From Hirsutella rhossiliensis (taxonomy: Eukaryota > Ascomycota > Sordariomycetes > Hypocreales > Ophiocordycipitaceae): 64,000 bases of DNA. The notes under the pieces were generated by a model. That model was not told where the DNA came from. It made no database searches and saw only the letters and a list, made by a program, of their open reading frames with translations. A program made the translations under genes and the position numbers. The stretch spans positions 1,426,001-1,490,000 of the forward strand of contig NW_025408683.1 of assembly GCF_020360975.1 (NCBI RefSeq), read 5' to 3'. Positions 45,001 to 58,523 of the stretch are shown here, piece by piece. Position 1 is the stretch's first letter. The number at the start of each line of letters is the position of its first letter.

Positions 45001-48000
45001 AAGGTTAATAGTACTTTATTAAGGATAACTAGTTACTTTAAGATAAGATTACTCTTAATAAGAGGAAGAAGGAAGAAATAATAGATAAAGTAGATAATTT
45101 ACTACTCTTACTAAGTAAAGAAGCCCTAGATTAAATAGTACTATAGTCGTAATAACTCTTTAATAAACCTTAAAAGGATTAAAGCTAGGAAGAGGAAGAA
45201 AAGCGATTATAAATACCTAAGAAAGGCCTAAGGCATACTATTAAGGTTTAGCTACTATAACTTAGTAAAGTAAAAAAGAATCTTTATATAAGAGCCTTAA
45301 AGACGCTAATTTAATAAGAAAAGGAGGAGGTAAAAAGGAGCTAGGAAGGAAAAGGTAGTAAAGATAAAAATCTATAACTATTATAAGAAGTATACTAAAA
45401 CCTAACTAATAACTAAAGCACCGTCTAACTATCTAATTAAAGGATAACTATAGTAGCTAAGATATTTATAAGCGCCTTACTTACTAGCTTATTATTTTAA
45501 ATTTTCTACTTAAAGCTCCTTAAGTAAATAAAGATAATATTTCCTACCCTTCCTTAATAGTAACCTACCCTTTACTACCTTAAAAAACGAATAAAGATAT
45601 AATTAAATAATATAGTAAGAAAATAAATATTCTTACTACCTACCTCCTTTAAGAATAAGATTTTTTACTTAATAAATAGGGATATTTATTCTTTATTATA
45701 AAAGGGGAGACCTATAGTAGCGAAAATAAACGCGCTTATAAGATATATTTTAATATATTTTCGACTTATTAAATTAAACGTATATAACCTTAAGAGAAAA
45801 ACTTTTACTATTAAAAATAGCGACTAAATAATACTACCTACTCTTAGTAAACCTATTATAGACTATTATAAAGCGAACTTAAAGACTATTTAATTATTAC
45901 TTAAGAGAGAGCTTATTAAACCTATATAATCTCTTTTTAAGTAAAATAAGTATAAGGTTAATTTCCTCCCTTTCCTTTAAAACCTTAGTAAGACTAAAGG
46001 GATTAAGGATATTATAAAGAAGATAATAAGTAGTCTTATTACTAATATACTTATTATAAAATTTATTAATCTTAAGGTCGGTATAGAAATTATAACTATA
46101 TATATAGTTAGTAAATCTATTAAGGTCGTAAGTAGCCCTATAGTATTTAAGGAAGTACTGCTATTTATAAATAGGCGCCTTAGTTAAATCCTAGATATAG
46201 TTAGCGTAAGAGCCGCTAATAGTACTTAAAGAGAGATATACTTATAAAAAGGAAATATAATATACTTATAAGCGGAATTTATAGTTATTTAATAAGTTTA
46301 AATATACCCTTAATAAAGGTAAGGATTATAAGTTTTATATAAAGTAATTAAGACTACTTAAGAGTATTCTTACTACCTTAAACTAAGCTAAGAAAAGAAA
46401 TATCTATATAAATAAGCGATTTTTATAAGGATATAAGTCACTAGCTAATATCTATAATAAAGGGCATAGAAGATAATTTAATTATACTAACCTAGCGTAC
46501 TCTTAAGAAAGTAAGAGAGACGAGAGTAACCGCGTGCTTTAATCCTAATAATATTAAGAGCTTTTAATAGAACCTATAACTAAAAGGCAATTTCTATATA
46601 AATTAAAAACCCCTAGTAACCGATATTATTTCTATTATAAACCTAGGTCTTAAAGTAACTATAGATCTATAAGAGAATATAGTTAGAACGAGCTAAGCGA
46701 GATTAAATAAGTTAGATAGTCGTTACTTAAAAGTACTTTATATAAAGAGGAAAGACCTTAGTACGATAATTCTAAGTAAGAAGAGTAGTAGTATTAAGGG
46801 AAGGTTATAAAAAAGTAGTTAAAGAGAGGTTAATAATATTTAATAGCTCTTTAGTTTTAGGTTTAGCGGTTTTATAAGATATAATAAGGAAAAAGAAGTA
46901 GTTATAAAAGGAGAAGATAAGAGGTAGTAGTCTAGAGAAATAAAGAAGATAGAAGAGAGAAGAGGAAGAAGAAGAATAAAAAGAGTAAAAAGGAGAAGAA
47001 AAAGGTATAGATTAAATAGCTCCTTAATCGATAACTAGTAAAAGAAGCTATTTAAGCGTAACCCTTAAATACGCTTAAGACCTTACTATTATAAAGGCCG
47101 GCTAAAGTAACTAATAACCGCGTGCTTTAATAACTATTTATTCCTCTTACTATACCCTCCTTCTTCCTTCTTTCTTCTTCTTTCTATATATATATATATA
47201 TATATATATACTCTATACGCTTCCCTACTTATAATAATCCCCTCTACTAATATAACTCTTATATATATATATAATACCCTCTTAGCCTCTTAGTATTATA
47301 ACTTAAAACTACTTACCTTAACTATTTAATCTTATCTTCTCCTTTTCTTTTACTTACTTTACCCTTTCCTAAGATATAGCGGCGAACTTAAATAGCATCC
47401 TAGGCCTAGCTATAGACCTCCCTAAGAATACCGATATCTTTTTTAGCGTACTACTATTTAAGAGTAGGAGCTTTATTTTACTTACTTACTATAGCGAAGT
47501 TAAAGTAAAAGGTATTAAAAAGCGCTTTTATACTAAGGATAAGGAAAAGTTTATAAACTAAGACTAATAAGACGTTTATAAGTAAAAGTAACCTCCTTAA
47601 TATATTTATAGAGATTATTAGTACTTAATATTAACGGGCCTTATTAAATAGCGGGATATTACCCTTAAAGACGCTCGGATAATATATAAGGGTATTAAAA
47701 AGATAAATAGATTTACTAGGAATAAGGCCCGCTAAGAAGAGTATATCGTCGATATATATAACTTTCTCTATAAATCTATTAATAAATAATAAGCTATAAG
47801 CTTTAGCCTTAGTATAATAATTAAGATCTTAATAAGAGGTATTAAGAATATAATATACCCCTTACCTTACCTACTATTAGTTTATACTAACTATTAAGGG
47901 GAACCTATTAAAGATATAAAAGATAGATATATAAAGTACTATAAATACCTAAATAATAGGGAGTATTTAATTAAGTTTACCGCTCCTACCTTTAACCTTA

Positions 48001-49844
48001 GTCGCTTTATATATAAATAAAGGTATATAACTAAAGTTATTAAGTTTTTAGTAGGACTAGATAAAGGGGGACTCTATTAAGGAGCGTTCCTTTAAGACTA
48101 TAGGGAAGGAAACTTAGTCGTTTTTAATACTTAGAAAGAGGGACGGTATACTAAACTTTATATATTCCTATAAGTATAGCGGTAGTTTCTTTATATCCTC
48201 TAAGTTCCTTATAACTTTACTTATATACTAGTCCCTTATACCGCTTAGTAAGAAGGGTAGGAATATAGCTACTTAGCCTTAATAATAATTTAATACTAAG
48301 TTAAAAGTATAATTAAGCTATAGCTTAAGATAATTAAGTAGCGATACTTAAAGGTTAAAGTAATTCTAGAGTAAAGGTATAACGTAATATAAAAAGCCCC
48401 GTAAATAAATAAAATCTTATACTAAGATTAGTATTTTATTAAGCTAGATAAGAGGATAAGTATAAAAGGCTATATTAATAAGCTAATATATAGAATCTAA
48501 GCTATCGTAGTAAATAAACTTAATTATATATAAGTAATATTATAAGGTAGCGGAGTTTCTTAGTAGTTTAATAGTAAGGTTAAATAACTATAAAGGATAC
48601 TATTTAATTAGGGTTTAATAACTTTTAATAAAGTCTTTCCTATAAGAATTCTTAGGTATAAATAGATTTACTAATATAACTATATTATTCTAGGAGATTA
48701 AGAAAAATAAGACCTTTAAGAAGTCTTAGAAGTAGTTAACTTTTAAGATAGGCCTAGCTAATAGAAACTACTACTTTAAAGAGATATAGAACTAGCTTAT
48801 ATAGTAAAGAGAGTAAGAAAAAAGCTAACTATACTAGCTACCCTTATAAAGTAACCTAACCTAATCGCTTAAGCTATATATAGTTTCTTTATAAAACTCC
48901 TCCTTAAAAAGACCCTTAACTATTTAATCGCGTTAATAGGAATCGAGAATAGGCCTAGACCTTTATTACCTTAAGTATTAACTAAATTAAGCTTCTTATT
49001 TAAACTAAGTAGCCTTTCCTTAAGTAACCTTAAGATAGGATCCCTACCTTAGAATCTATAAAGGAGAGAGCTAAGCGCCCTTACTAGTCCCTTTATTTAT
49101 ATAGAAATAACGCTTTTATTTCCCCCCTTAAATATATAGGTAATTAAGCCTACTCCTCGCCCGCTACTAATAACCCCTTTAAATATATAAAGGAGCGAAA
49201 GACTTATAACCGTACCCCCGCTAATAGCCCGATAAGAAGCTAGTAAGGAAGAAAGGTAGATAGCGCGGCTACTAACTCGCCCTAAGACTCCGAAATTACT
49301 AAGCGCTTAGTTAATTACCCTAAGGCTAAAGACTTTAATAACGCCTATAGCGCGCTTTATTACTTCCTAGAAATAAAGTATAGTAATAGCCTCTCTAGCT
49401 ATAGTCCTTATAAGGTTTATACTAAGCTTTAAACCCTCTTAAGTTAAAGGAGTTAGAAACCTAGGAATATATTAAAACTACTATTAAGATATAAACGACT
49501 ATAATTCTATATATTTATATAGGACTATTAATAACGCAATAATAACTAGTTTACGAGACTTTATAGCTTATTTAATCTAGCTATACTTAAAGCTATAGAC
49601 TAGTAAAGATACTAACTACTTTATTTCCTTAACGCCCTTAAGAATAATAAGTATAAATACTTAAGAGCGTATATAAGGGGTAGTAGATAATTATTTAAAG
49701 AAAGAAGTACGCGAGTAAAGATAAGAAAGAGCTAAATAAGTAGCTTATAGGTAAAGGGAGGAATAAATAACGTAAAGGGAAAGGATTATAGTAAAGGAGA
49801 AAAGTTCTATTAATAGTTTATTTACTTACTTATATACTTAGGAA
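45000..49844 (+). pseudogene. X2 unrecognised region after integrase
   Basis: It is the mirror of X1 25257-29900, with TA-rich decay. Extended frames exist, such as FKYTLNKGKDYKFYIKQL near 46300, but no family is evident. A (TA)n/purine tract lies at 47160-47275. There is no sign of a second pair of LTRs, so an undetected nested insertion is possible but not shown. Confidence 0.5.
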
Positions 49845-50545
49845 GTATAAGAAGGTATAAGTAATAAGCGTAGAATCGGGTATTCGATAACGTAAGCGAA
49901 AAGTTCGGTCGAAGGAGTATAGGGTAGGATTTCGTCTAGAATTTATAACGAGTATATAAGGGGCTAAATTATATATTAAAAGAATAGCGTTATAAAGGAT
50001 GCTTATAAACTTACTTATTCTATCTACTACTCTTAGGGAAATCCTTTATCTTCTATAGACTATTACTCGCCTACTAGTAGACTAATTAGTTAGCTTTCTA
50101 GTACTTTCTATAGTACTTAAAAAGTTCTATCTATAGTATATCCTCCTAACTTAGTAGGTAGTCTAATTATAACGTAATAGTTAACGTAAGACTATAGGTT
50201 CTAGTATAAGTAGTAGATTTAACTAGAATATTCTATGCCCTACCTATTCTCGTATCGCGGATATCTTCGGAACCGCTAGGCTAAAATAGGCAATAGGGTA
50301 TCCGTTCTACTCGTAATTAACTTATATATTTTATATATATTTTATTTTATTAGGATAGGCTTATCTTAACCCGCTTTTCCTAAAAGAAGGAATAGATATC
50401 TAGTAGAGGTTTTTATCTTTAAGGGTTATTCCCTTAAACTATATTATAGAGCCTCTTTTTACTAGCTTATTTTAAAGAGCCTCCCTATGCCTATTATTTC
50501 TTTATAATAGTAAAATAGGAATATAAGGGTATATTTTTATAGGAA
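49845..50545 (-). mobile_element. Truncated copy of the short inverted-repeat element, inserted in X2
   Basis: This 700-bp piece is the reverse complement of about 57775-58475 and has no counterpart in X1. X1 reads straight through CTTATATATATAGGAAG at 25339-25355. It lacks the terminal inverted repeats of the 57728 copy. Its base composition is strongly RIP-altered, whereas the 57728 copy is not. Confidence 0.75.
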
Positions 50546-50614
50546 GAGAGCCTTACTTATTATTATTGCGCCCTTTCTATTAATATCTTAAGTCGGAAAG
50601 TCGCTAAGAAGGAG

Positions 50615-50982
50615 TTTAATAGGTAAGATCGTACCCTTATAGATATTAGCCCGTTAAAGGGATAAGACCCCTAGCACTCCCCTTCTAACTTACTTCTAAG
50701 TATACTTAAAGGCGTTATAAAGACCTTAATTATCTAATTAAGTATCTTCCTTAATTATAGTAAATTTAAATTTTTATTTTTCCCTTTTAAAGTAGAGAAC
50801 GCTAGTTACGCGACTCTAGTAAAGATAAAGAGGTATAGAGTAAAGAAATCTCTAAGACTTATATTTATAACCTAAGGCCCTTAGAGCTATATATAGGACC
50901 GATAATTAAATAATTATATAGTTAATTACTCTACTAATCCTTAGCTATATACTATATATGCTTTAAGTATATACCCTCGTTC
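50615..50982 (+). repeat. X2 3' LTR
   Basis: It starts TTTAATAGGTAAGATCG and ends ATACCCTCGTTC. It keeps the outer bases that the partner at 37449 has lost. X3 sequence follows with no gap that I can define. Confidence 0.83.
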
Positions 50983-53900
50983 GTATTAAAGTAATAGCTT
51001 CCTTAAAGGTAGCTATCGCTTTTACTTATTTATCTTTTTATTCTTAGTAGACTTCTTTCTTTAATAGGTCTATAAAGGGTTTTATTAAGATAGCGAACTA
51101 TTTAATCTAGATTTAATAGTATCTTATAATACTAAGGAAAGCTTTAATATATATTATATTAAGGTATTCTATTTATTCCTTAATCTTAATAACCTTAGCT
51201 TTTATAAGGCACCTTTTATTTATTCTATAAATATAACTAATAACTTTAGTTACTTACTAATAGAATTTTAATTTAGCCCTTATCATTATATAACTAAAGA
51301 GTTTAATATTAACTAGGACTTTATTAAGGTTAATAAGGTATTTAAAGATAAATCCCCTTACTTTTAGTACTACCTCTTTATTATTATATATTATATTAGG
51401 CCCTTTAATACCTATATTATTAAGGAAATTCCTATAGATATTTAATATAAGGTCTTATAGGATTCTTTATATTATCTTTATAAATTAGCTAACTAAGTTT
51501 ATAGCCCTTTAAGGGAGTATATATATATATAAAAGGCTAATAAGTATTATAAATATTATTAAGTTATAGCTTTTAATATTAAGAGGGATCTAATTATAGC
51601 TTTAAAAAAGGTCTAGGAAGGAAAAGATCTTATATATTAAGAAGTAGTTACTAAACCTATTTATATTTAATAGTAGGTTTATATCTCTTATTATAATAGT
51701 ATTTATATATATAGCGGAATTAATTAAGTATAGTTTTCTATCTTTCTTTACTACTAAGAAAAGGGGGTTCTTATAAGGCCTATACCTTTTTTTAAGGACC
51801 CCTATTTTTAGTTTAATTTTAAGGATATTAATAACGTTTTACTCTATCGCTTTTAAGATTAAGATTAAGGCTACTTACTATACCTTATATTCTATTATCC
51901 TAATATCTTATAAGGGGGCTATAGCTAAGTTAACTTTACCTCTTTCTATAAAGTCCTAAGATAACGCTACTTTCTTATTAAATAAAATACTATTAAAGAT
52001 CTAGATTTCTACCTTTATAAGAAAGCTCTTAAATTATTCTTAAATTACTTTAAGTCTCTCTTATATTAGCTACTTTCCTTTTTATATACTTAAGAAATTT
52101 CCTATTAAGTATTCTAGGTAGGGTTTAAGCTATATCTTATCTTTAATAGTATTTTATATAGTTTTATTTTAATTAGGGTCCCCTATTAATATCGAGCTAT
52201 TTAATAAGGTATTATTAATAAAGTTAATCTTATTTACTTTTCTTTTAAAGAAAGTATTAACTCTTAGATTATATAATCTAATAGGTTATTTCCTCCTTAA
52301 CTTAAATTTAACCTTCTTAATCTTTCTAAACTTCTTTATAGCTTTAATAAGACTTAAATTCTCCTATAGCTTCTATAACTCTAACTTTAATAATCTCTTT
52401 TACTATTTTAAATCTAATAGCTAGAATTACTTTATCTCCTTTATCTATTATTAATTACTATTATACTAGTACTATTAAAGGCTCGTTTACGCTAGTATAG
52501 GCTAGGTTAAGGACTTAGTTAGCGCCCCTTTTATAACTAAGGATCTTACTTCTTAGTAAGAAAATCTTAACTATTAAGGTATTTAAAAGGGGGTTTCTCT
52601 ATAAATATAAAGTAGCTCCTAAGTTATCTTCTTTAACTTTTATTACTAAAGCTTAAAAAAATTCTTAGGAGCTAGGTAGCTATTTCCTATATAGTTTCCT
52701 TAAGCTTTAGTCTTTTATATATATCTTTATTAAGTATTAAGGTTATAGTCTAAAAAGAGTTTATTATATTAACCTTATTTAAAAGTTTTTATTTAATAGC
52801 TCCTACCGCTAAGGTAACTACTTAGATAATACCGATTTAATATTTAACCTATATATTACTATTCTTTAAGGAATAATTAAATAGTATATATATAGCTTTA
52901 ATAAATAGTATACTTAAGATAAAGGGAACTAAGACTTTATTTAGCGTAATATAAAGATAGATTAGTATTTAAGCTATACTTAAATAAATATTAGTTTCTA
53001 CCTCCTTAACTATATCTATAAGGGAATTAGTATATAATATTATTAATACTCTTATTAATATAATTTTAAACCTATATATATTTATATTTCTTTTAGTAAT
53101 AAGGCTTCTTTTAAACCTAGTACTAATTAAGGTGCTTAGAACTTTAGCTTTCTAGCTACTAAGCTATACTTAAATATAAGGTAGGTCTTATATATACTTA
53201 AGTAAGCGGAAGGGTATAAGGACTATATTTATATATATTATAAGAATCGCTATAAGGTCTTTTAGAGTTATCTCTTAGTATCTTATTAAGAGTACTACTT
53301 CTTATATAATAAATTTATCTTTCCTTAGTCTTATTACTTTTAAAGTTTACTAATTAAAAAGTTCTTAAGCTAGTTATATTACGCTAATTATATTAATTAT
53401 AAACCTAACTTCCTTTAATACTTATTAAACCTAAAGGTACTTATAATCCGATTCTTTATAAGTAAGGTAAGTAAGCTTAATTAGTTTAACTTAGTATTCT
53501 TTATCCTATTCTTTAACTTATATTAAAGCTACCGCGAGTTTTCCTTATAAATATTTAAGAAGGAGTAATTTACTCTTTATATTATCTTTAGCTACTTTTA
53601 TAACTAGTATTATAGTTCTATAAGGTCTTATATTACTCTCTACCTTCTTTAAGGTCTAGAATTTGGTATTTTCTATACCTTAGGCTATATCTATATATCT
53701 TATACTAAGTATCTTACTTAGTTAAGGAATAAAGTTAATTAGGTAATTTAAAGGGATTAAGATTCTTTTATATATAATTTCTCTAATAATTCTATTTATA
53801 AGTCTATTAAACTTTTTATTTAGATCTACTTTATATCTCTAGTATATAGGAATAATCTTAAAGCTAGGTTTTACTATTCTCATTATCTTAATTTCCTTTA

Positions 53901-56472
53901 TATCCTTTTTAACTCTTTATCTTTTTCCTTTATAAGTATTAATCTTTATTATAGTTATATAGATTATTTAATTATATATATAACTTTATTATATATTATC
54001 TATAATTAAAATAATTAATATCCTTCTTACTTTTTTTCTTATATTGCTTACTTTTAAATTCCCTAGCTTCTATTTATATAAGCTTTTATATTTTTAAAAC
54101 TAGTCTAAGAAACTAAACTCTATAATACTAATAGCTTAATTTAAGTAAGATAGTATAACTATAGCTTTAACCTATTTTATAAGCGGTAATATAAAGGAGT
54201 TTAGCTATATATCTACCTAATATATAATTAGCCTTTAAATATATATACCTATTTAATAGAATATATTAGTAAGTACTAAGGGAATTACGCTTTTATTATT
54301 TTTTTCTTTTAAGGTAAAAAGTCTTATTTACTACTTTATATATTATAAATCCGATTTTATAGTCCTAAGAGTATACCTTATACTTATTAAGGTAATATCT
54401 CTTTTTATTATAATAAAAATATTTCCTAGGCTAGTTAAAAGTATTAACCTAAGACTATATATATTAATTAAATAGGTAGTAAAGTTTAATAGTACTTATA
54501 TTACTTCCTTATTTATAACTTAAAGAGTAGCCTTTACTATTAATATATTTTTATTCCTTATTACGCTAGTTATATATCTACTCTTATTAATAAGTAAGGT
54601 TAATCTTTATATCTTTAAAGGCCTTTATTAGGTTTAAGATCTCTTTTATAAGCTATCTAGGTTTCTTATTTATTTTCTTTAACTCTTTAAGAAGTTTTTC
54701 TTTACCCTTATTAAAATCGGCTTTCTTTATTAATTTATTAATTTCCTTAAAGAGCTAATCTTTCTTTAAGTTCTTAAGCTTTTAATTATAAACGTTAGAT
54801 ACTATATCTTATTACTTAATATCTTAGTAAGGTACTAAGTAGTTATTAATTATATAGATAAGGCTTTTATATAAGAGTTTTAAGATAACTTTAGATATTT
54901 TCCTATTTCTCTTTATAATATTAATAATAAGTTCCTTTAGTATTATATAATAAATAAAGTATAACTAAACTATAGATTCTTCTTAACTATTAGGTTATAC
55001 CTTATACTATAGGTATAAGTAGAGACTAAGCTATTCTATAACCTTTATAATAATCTTAGGCTTTTTAGTATTATAATAGTTTAAGCGGTTATTAGTAGTT
55101 TCTAGATATTTAATATTATATATATAGTAGTATTTAAAGAGTCTTTTCTTTACTTCTTCTTAGGTAAGTCTATTTATAATAATTTTAATAGTAAGGGCTT
55201 ATATAAAGGAGATATAGACTTTACGCTAGTTTATTTTATCTATATTATAAATATAGTTAATATATATCTCTTAATTAAACTTCTTAAGGAATTTAGTTAT
55301 ATTTTTACTATTAAATTTACTAATAAGTAAGAGTTATAGTTAATAGAGCCTTCTTATATAATTATCTTAGCTTTTAGTAAGTATATCTCTAGGTTTATAA
55401 GTAATCTTATTAATATCTACCTTAATTCTTTTAATATTATAAGTAGTAGGATTAAATAATCCCTCTTAATAGCTAGCGTTTCTAAATATAATAGACTTAT
55501 AAATTATAAGGTTATAAAATTTAAAGTTAGAGCTTTTAAAGCTAAAGGATATCTTATTATAAGTATCTTATTACTTACTTTCTTATTTATTAAAGGGAAG
55601 TAAGCGCTCTTTATAAGCTACTATATAAAGGAGAGCTAAGGTTAAGGTTATTTAAGTATCTCCTATTAATACCTATATTAGTATTATTAGTATATATATA
55701 AGTAAGAGGTCTTAGTTAGGTTTTATAACGGTCTAGATTATACTATTATTATTATTTATATCTTTTAAAGTATTATATAAAGATTATAGTTTCCTAACTA
55801 AGTCGCTAGTATTAAAGGTTATAGGGCTAATAATAAGAGCTTAAGGTTTTTTAGTATTAGCTTATTACTTTTCCTTTACTATTAGCGAAGGTATTATCTA
55901 ATTATTTATTTCTTAGTAAGCCTTTTAGTTTATTAAGTCCTTAACCTTAACTATTAATATAGTTACTACTTTAATTATTAAATCCTTAGATTATTTTTTT
56001 AAATAATACTATCGTCCTCTAAGTATTCTTAGCTTTATAAAGCTACTTATCGCTATATAAATAAAACGGAATAATAAGTTTACGCCTTAAAGACTAGTTT
56101 TAATAGGGATAAAAGTATATACCTAAAGTATATATAGTATATAGTAAAGGATTAATAGAGTAGTTAAATATATAATTATCTAATTATTAGTCTTATATAT
56201 AGCTTTAAGGGTCTTAGGTTATTAATATAAGTCTTAGAGATTTCTTTATTTTATACTTCTTTATCTTTACTAAAGTCGCGTAACTAGCGGCCTTTACTTT
56301 AAAGGGGGAAAATAAATATTTAAATTAACTATAATTAAGGAAGATATCTAATTAAATAATCCGCGCTTTTATAAAGCCTTTAAGTATACTTAGGGGGGGT
56401 AGATAAGAAGCGCTAAGGGTCTTATCCCTTTTATAGGCTAATATTTATAGGGGTATAATCTTACCTATTAAA
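50983..56472 (-). mobile_element. Gypsy X3, truncated third copy of the X family
   Basis: It aligns with X1 from about 31953 to 37448, so it holds the 5' LTR (56107-56472), gag, protease, RT and part of RNase H on the minus strand. It lacks integrase, the unrecognised region and the 3' LTR. Its broken end abuts the outer end of the X2 LTR. RIP is heavy, with FLNN in the RT box near 51410-51430. Confidence 0.85.
56107..56472 (-). repeat. X3 5' LTR
   Basis: It starts GATAAAAGTATATACC and ends ATAATCTTACCTATTAAA. It contains a local rearrangement near 56380-56415 (TTAGGGGGGGTAGATAAG) relative to the other X LTRs. Confidence 0.82.
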
Positions 56473-56942
56473 ATACTATTATATATATAAGAGAGCTATA
56501 TTAGTTCCTTAGTATTAAGATTATTAAAGATAAGGCTCTTAAAAAGATATAGCTCTTATAAGCTTCCTATATCTCTAAGACTATAAAGAAATATTATCTC
56601 CTTAATAATAATATTCTTTATAAGCCTTAAATACTATTAATAATAAAAGAGCTTATTCTTTATAAGAAGTAAGTCTTAAAAGAAGAGATATATAAATATA
56701 TCTTTTTAATTAAGTCGCTTATTTATTTAGTAATTTATATTAAACTAGATATTATATTTATAGCTAGAAAGCTAGCTTAATATAATTATAACCTAAGGCT
56801 ACGCTATAAGTATAAAGTATATAAGTACCTAGCTTACCTTTATTATATAAGAGACCGCTATATTTACTTTATAGTAATAAGCTTAATAAAGCAGCTAATA
56901 TATATAAGTATTACTATCTTATAAAGAGAGGTATAAAGAGGT
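56473..56942. other. Unidentified AT-rich sequence
   Basis: These 470 bases lie between the X3 LTR and the copia fragment. They are strongly RIP-altered. Plus-strand frames give Lys/Ile/Leu-rich peptides with stops and no known motif. It may be the lost 5' part of gypsy Y or another element, but no similarity within the window supports either. Confidence 0.4.
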
Positions 56943-57706
56943 AGGCGTCTTATAGCTCTACTACTTTTCTATAGTCTCCTTTTTTATTTAGATCTTTTAA
57001 TCTAGTAGCTTCCTCTTTTTTAAAGTTAATATTATCCTCGATTACTTTAATATTAGTTTCTTCTTTTATTTCCTTATCTAAGACCTCTTTTTTAGACTAT
57101 TATAAAGGGGGGATTTAAATTAATTAAATTAGCTAACGTTATAAGAGTAAGAGGGTCTCTTAGTCCCTCTTTCTATTAAAGAAGCTAAATTCGTTTAAAA
57201 TAACGTCCTTAGTTAAAATAACCTTCCTTAAAAAAGAAATCTAAATCTAAAAGATATTTATAGAATTATAGCTAATAAGGTATCTAATAAAGGCTCTAGG
57301 GTTAAGCTTTCTTTTCTTCTTCCTTTTTAGCTATATATTAGTAGTTATAGTGTATACCTTATAGCTATAGGTATAAAAGTAAGCTAGTAAGGCCCTCTTT
57401 TTTATAAAGAGCTTAAGGGGGGATTTTTAATCTATTCCTTAAGTTTCCTTTATAGGGTCCTTTAGGTCCCTATAGCCCCTAGGGTCCTTAGCGTCCCTAA
57501 GGGTCCGGTTTTAAAGATAATAAGTAGCTTCGACGATTTCTATTTATAGGTCGTATAAAAGCCTTATAGTAAGTCTTATTATATAGGCCCTTTCTATTAT
57601 AGCACCCCTTAATCTTTTTACCTTACCGTTCTAGGCCTAGGTATTTACTACTAATAAGAGGGGTAAAATACTCCCTTTTTAAAGCTAATTTAAGATATCT
57701 TTTATA
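56943..57706 (-). mobile_element. Copia integrase fragment (copy D)
   Basis: It matches copy C at about 10440-11165 and includes the integrase RDIIFDES-type tail and upstream segments on the minus strand. It shares no LTR or target duplication with other pieces. Homology ends sharply at TTTTATAA (57706). It could be part of copy B displaced by later rearrangement, or an independent insertion. Confidence 0.82.
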
Positions 57707-57727
57707 AGACCTAAGTAGATATAATAT

Positions 57728-58522
57728 AAAAGGTATAAGCGGTCTATAATACTATTATACCTATTATAAGAATATACCCTTATATTCCTATTTTACTGTT
57801 ATAAAGAAATAATAGGCATAGGGAGGCTTTATAGAATAAGCTAGTAAAAAGAGGCTCTATAATACAGTCTAAGGGAATAACCCTTAAAAGATAAAGACCT
57901 CTACTAGAGATCTATACCGTTCTCTAGGAAAGGCGGGTTAGGATAAGCCTATCCTTATAAATAAAAATATATATAAAATGCATATGTTAATTACGAGCAG
58001 AACGGATACCCTATTACCTATTTTAGCTTAGCGGTTCCGAAGATATCCGCGATACGAGAATAGGTAGGGCATAGAACATTCTAGTTAAATCCACTACTTA
58101 TATCAGAACCTATAGTCTTACGTTAACCATCACGCTACAATTAGACCACCTATTAAGTTAGGAAGATATACTATAGATAGAGCTTTTTAAGCACTATAGA
58201 ATATACTAGAAAGCTAACTTATTGGTCTACTAGTAGGCGAGCAATGGTCTATAAAAGACGAAGGATTTCCCTAGGAGTAGTAGATAGAATAAGTAAGTTT
58301 ACAAGCATCTTTTATAACGCTATTCTTTTAATATATTATTTAGCCCCTTATATGCTCGTTATAAATTCCGGACGAAATCCTGCCTTATACTCCTTCGACC
58401 GATCTTTCCGCTTACTTTATCGATTACCCGATTCTACGCTTATTATTTATACCTTCTTAAATAATCTATTTAAGTATTAGCTATATAAAAGGAACTCTTA
58501 AAAGACCGCGCTTATACCTTTT
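57728..58522. mobile_element. Short inverted-repeat element, low-RIP copy
   Basis: AAAAGGTATAAGCG and its inverted partner CGCTTATACCTTTT bound about 795 bp. Outward similarity of CTAAG...ATATA sequences may lengthen the repeat to about 30 bp. The interior keeps CA and TG (for example CCATCACGCTACAAT and ATTGGTCTAC), unlike everything around it. A 78-codon plus-strand open frame (58244-58480, Leu/Tyr/Ile-rich, hydrophobic middle) lies within it. The frame has no known domain and is closed in the X2 copy, so I treat it as chance. A MITE-like or other non-autonomous DNA element is the likeliest reading. No clear target duplication is seen. Confidence 0.6.
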
Positions 58523-58523
58523 A

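Larger units (their letters stand above)
37449..50982 (+). mobile_element. Giant Ty3/gypsy retrotransposon X2, inverted relative to X1
   Basis: It is the reverse complement of X1 over its whole length, with LTRs at 37449-37807 and 50615-50982. The plus strand reads gag, knuckle (39301), protease (40568), RT (41930-42540, FLNN at 42285-42299), RNase H (43050-43700) and integrase (43940-45000). Sequence with no recognised domain follows. A solo copia LTR (42555-43041) splits the end of RT, and a truncated short element (about 49845-50545) lies near the 3' end. It is more RIP-altered than X1. Its 5' LTR lacks the outer eight bases present in the other copies. Confidence 0.87.

Noticed and set aside
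25257..50614. Giant inverted repeat as a telomere, centromere palindrome or rDNA structure
   Set aside because: The arms are copies of one LTR retrotransposon with RT, RNase H and integrase motifs. No telomeric repeat or rRNA sequence is present.
58070..58200. Possible tRNA gene on the minus strand (box-A-like TAGCGTGATGG)
   Set aside because: A possible acceptor pairing gives only about 66 bases, and the box B and T-arm do not fit. The evidence is too weak for a tRNA or SINE head.
58244..58480. 78-codon plus-strand open frame
   Set aside because: It is within the short inverted-repeat element, with no known domain and no visible promoter or start context. The homologous stretch in X2 is full of stops. 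It is kept only as a remark in the element entry.
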